Source: Rhodocytophaga aerolata (GTDB lineage: Bacteria > Bacteroidota > Bacteroidia > Cytophagales > 172606-1). Taken from it: a stretch of 64,000 bases of DNA. Position 1 is the stretch's first letter. The number at the start of each line of letters is the position of its first letter. The notes beneath the pieces were generated by a model. That model saw only the letters and a program-made list of their open reading frames with translations. It searched no databases and had not been told where the DNA came from. Location: the NCBI RefSeq assembly GCF_030503435.1, contig NZ_JAUKPO010000007.1, positions 1 through 64,000 of the forward strand, read 5' to 3'. Of the stretch, positions 61,927 to 64,000 are shown piece by piece. Made by a program: the position numbers and the translations under genes.

Positions 61927-64000
61927 ATGCTGAAAAACTACCTAACTATTGCCTTGCGGAATCTGCTCCGGAACAAGGTGTATGCTATATTAAATATTGC
62001 TGGGTTGGCTTTAGGGGTGGCTTCGTGCCTGCTGCTTTTGCTGGTTGTCCGCAATGAGTTAGGCTATGATAACTTTCATTCAAAAGCCGACCGGATTTAC
62101 CGGGTAACACTGAATGCGTTGGATTTCAATTCCAATGTTTCCCTGGCCGTAGCCCCAGCCATGCGCAATGATTTCAGTCAACTGGAGCAAATCACCCAGA
62201 CTTTTTATCAGCGGGATGGCATGGTTGAGATCGGTGGCAACCGGTATAATGAAAAAAGCTTTGCCTATGCAGATGAACATTATTTCAACGTATTTGACTA
62301 TGAATGGATAGCAGGCGACCGTAATACAGCTTTGCAGGAACCTAATACCGTTGTGCTTACCCAATCAATCGCAGCGAAGTATTTTGGTGATCAAAATCCC
62401 ATAGGCCAAACCATCCGGCTCAATAACCAGTATGACTTGCAAGTGACTGGTCTTATCAAAGATGTACCCTCTAACACCCATTTTCCTTTTATCTTTCTGG
62501 CCTCCTGGAAAACCTTAGAGAAAAATTTCAAAAACGGGTTAACTAATTTCTGGAACATTCCCGGGGGGAGTTACTTATATATTCTGCTGCCGGAAAGCTA
62601 TTCGGTAAAGCAACTGGAAGCAGGTATTAAACCGTTTCTTAAGAAGAATTGGGGCGAAGAGGTGGCAAAGTCTGCCAATATGCCTATTCAGCCTCTCCAC
62701 AATATTCATTTCGATCAGCGGTATATAAACAATATTATTACCCCTACCGGCCGGGAAACCTTTTATGCACTGGCTGGCGTAGCCTTATTCATTATCATTA
62801 CGGCTTGTATCAACTTTGTGAATCTGGCCACGGCACAAGCCATTAAACGTTCAAAAGAAGTGGGCGTGCGGAAAGTACTCGGCGCACAACGGGTAGAACT
62901 GATCTGGCAGTTTCTGGGCGAAGTTACGTTATTGGTGCTATTATCTGTGTTCATTGCTTTAGTAACCACCCGGTTGGCATTGCCTGCCATGAGCCAGTAC
63001 CTGGATATTAACATCAGTGTATCACAGCTACTAGCCCCTTCTTTTATTGCCATTATTCTTACGCTTACCATTAGCATGATCTTACTTTCTGGTATATATC
63101 CGGCACTGGTACAATCAGGGTTTAGGCCGGCACTGGCATTGAAAAGCAAAATGGCAGCTCCCTCTTCTAAAGGCTTAACGCTGCGTAAAAGTCTGGTAGT
63201 TATTCAGTTCTGCATTTCGCAAATACTGATTATTGGCACTGTGGTAGTAGCCAGCCAGATGGATTTTTTCCGTAATCAAAACTTAGGCTTTAGCAAAGAA
63301 GCTGTTTTAACATTCGGGCTCCCGGGAGCCGACCAAAATAAACGCGATGTACTACGGACAGCATTATTGAGTTATCCTGGTGTACAGGAAATCAGCTTTG
63401 CTTCGGGTGCCCCGGCTTATAACAATAATTTCACCTCCTTTCAATCCAAAGAACTAGGACTAACGGAAGACGACGTAACAGAAGTAAAATTCGTAGACGA
63501 AAAGTATATGGGTATGTTTGGCTTTGAGCTGCTTGCCGGCAAAGCCATTACAGAAGCCAATAGAAAAGACAGCACCTTTAATATAGTCGTGAATGAAACC
63601 CTGATACATAAGCTGGGCATTACCGATCCGGGAGAGGCGATTGGCAAAACTATCACCATTAATGGAGATTTGACAGTGCCGATTATGGGCGTAGTACGTG
63701 ATTTTCAGAGTGAATCGAAACACAAAAAAATACGGGCTTGTGTAATGGCCTATCTGCCAGATGCCTTTGGGCAGGTTAGTGTACGAATAGAGCCCAAACA
63801 AATGCGGCAAACTATACAAGCTATAGATAAATTATGGTCGGCTACTTTTCCGGAATACTTATTTGAATATGAGTTTCTAGATGAGCACATTGCCAGTATG
63901 TACAAACAGGAAGAACGGATGTATATGGCTTTTCAGTTGTTTTCTGCCATTGCCATATTCATTGGATGCCTGGGTTTATATGGCCTGGTATCTTTCATGG
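61927..64000 (+). CDS. FtsX/MacB-like permease P17, cut by the window edge
   Basis: The first 691 codons of a gene that is open to position 64000 and should have about 800. It starts MLKNYLTIALRNLLRNKVYAILN. It groups with P8: ITACINFVNLATAQAIKR, KEVGVRKVLGAQ in coupling loop 1, and TM5 VVIQFCISQILIIGT. The second periplasmic domain is unusual: GKAITEANRKD replaces GRDFS, and RDFQSESKHKKIRA replaces KDFHxxSL, the most altered signature of the array. The sequence ends in TM6 (CLGLYGLVSFM), before coupling loop 2. The array therefore continues beyond the window, and no NBD can be excluded further downstream. Confidence 0.9.
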   Translation, partial: MLKNYLTIALRNLLRNKVYAILNIAGLALGVASCLLLLLVVRNELGYDNFHSKADRIYRVTLNALDFNSNVSLAVAPAMRNDFSQLEQITQTFYQRDGMVEIGGNRYNEKSFAYADEHYFNVFDYEWIAGDRNTALQEPNTVVLTQSIAAKYFGDQNPIGQTIRLNNQYDLQVTGLIKDVPSNTHFPFIFLASWKTLEKNFKNGLTNFWNIPGGSYLYILLPESYSVKQLEAGIKPFLKKNWGEEVAKSANMPIQPLHNIHFDQRYINNIITPTGRETFYALAGVALFIIITACINFVNLATAQAIKRSKEVGVRKVLGAQRVELIWQFLGEVTLLVLLSVFIALVTTRLALPAMSQYLDINISVSQLLAPSFIAIILTLTISMILLSGIYPALVQSGFRPALALKSKMAAPSSKGLTLRKSLVVIQFCISQILIIGTVVVASQMDFFRNQNLGFSKEAVLTFGLPGADQNKRDVLRTALLSYPGVQEISFASGAPAYNNNFTSFQSKELGLTEDDVTEVKFVDEKYMGMFGFELLAGKAITEANRKDSTFNIVVNETLIHKLGITDPGEAIGKTITINGDLTVPIMGVVRDFQSESKHKKIRACVMAYLPDAFGQVSVRIEPKQMRQTIQAIDKLWSATFPEYLFEYEFLDEHIASMYKQEERMYMAFQLFSAIAIFIGCLGLYGLVSFM

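Larger units (their letters stand above)
15356..64000 (+). other. tandem array of 17 paralogous type VII ABC permeases (P1-P17)
   Basis: Seventeen intact, co-directional genes of 791-815 codons, the last cut by the window edge. Shared layout, numbered on P1: TM1 about 20-41, periplasmic MacB_PCD about 43-283, TM2 287-308, coupling loop 1 about 316-328, TM3 338-360, TM4 378-402, the half-end motif QPVKVLKG at 406-413, TM5 427-447, second periplasmic domain 450-665, TM6 673-694, coupling loop 2 about 699-711, TM7 and TM8, and the C-terminal NPVKSLRSE. The half-end motif and the C-terminal motif correspond, so each protein is an internal duplication of a 4-TM permease. No Walker A/B ATPase occurs in the window. 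Interruptions are a PD40-propeller gene, a 90-codon gene, and two minus-strand genes between P8 and P9. Confidence 0.93.

Noticed and set aside
15356-64000. Array as a genomic island or recent transposition product
   Set aside because: No integrase, tRNA end, insertion sequence, flanking direct repeat or codon-use shift was seen; the paralogues are strongly diverged.
15356-64000. Array as a set of decaying pseudogenes
   Set aside because: Every copy keeps an open frame of about 800 codons with all TM segments and end motifs; P17 is cut only by the window.

Overview
The window looks like chromosome of a Bacteroidota bacterium, most likely a Cytophagales member. Three things point there: promoters of the Bacteroidota -33/-7 type (TTTG ... 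TAnnTTTG), few Shine-Dalgarno sequences, and protein families typical of the phylum (FtsX/MacB_PCD permeases ending in LRNE, DUF3575-like proteins, M1 and M28 exported peptidases, PAS-rich kinases). No tRNA, rRNA, CRISPR array, integrase or insertion sequence was seen.

Region 1 (1-15078) is mixed core and accessory sequence. In order it holds a solitary Imm7-like immunity protein, a class IV aminotransferase, the beta subunit of serine dehydratase, a TolC plus membrane-fusion-protein pair without an ATPase, gpsA, aat, a DUF3575-like protein, an M1 aminopeptidase lipoprotein, a biotin-carrier protein, an unknown protein, pyrH-frr, and an M28 peptidase. Several convincing terminators and promoters lie between these genes. 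Two copies of a long palindrome (7985-8021 and 13473-13505) form a dispersed repeat whose stem shows a compensatory change.

Region 2 (15356-64000, continuing past the window) is the striking part. It contains seventeen consecutive, same-strand, intact paralogues of an approximately 800-residue permease, called P1 to P17 here; P17 is cut by the window edge. Each is an internally duplicated type VII ABC (MacB/FtsX/LolCE-type) permease: TM, periplasmic MacB_PCD domain, three TM (FtsX), then the same layout again, 8 TM in total. No nucleotide-binding ATPase is encoded anywhere in the window. Even so, both cytoplasmic coupling loops (KEvGiRKvxGa) and the C-terminal (N/D)Pxx(S/T/I)LR(N/S/D)E motif are kept in essentially every copy. 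A PD40-propeller protein (25429-26334) and a 90-residue unknown protein (34122-34394) sit inside the array. A ScyD/ScyE-like lipoprotein and a six-PAS histidine kinase lie on the opposite strand between P8 and P9.

Regulation: four of the longer gaps in the array, before P1, P5, P9 and P15, carry a previously unannotated element made of two tandem dyads, TGTYCG-N4-CGKACA type, about 21 bp apart. The second dyad has the near-invariant core TTTCCGGACA. These positions divide the array into operator-headed modules: P1-P4, P5-P8, P9-P14 and P15 onward. Within modules, the short linkers carry conserved 20-nt blocks and inverted repeats that begin at the stop codon of one permease and end just before the start of the next. 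My working picture is a regulated family of NBD-less envelope permeases, co-expressed in modules, that share an ATPase encoded elsewhere. What they transport or sense cannot be read from the sequence.
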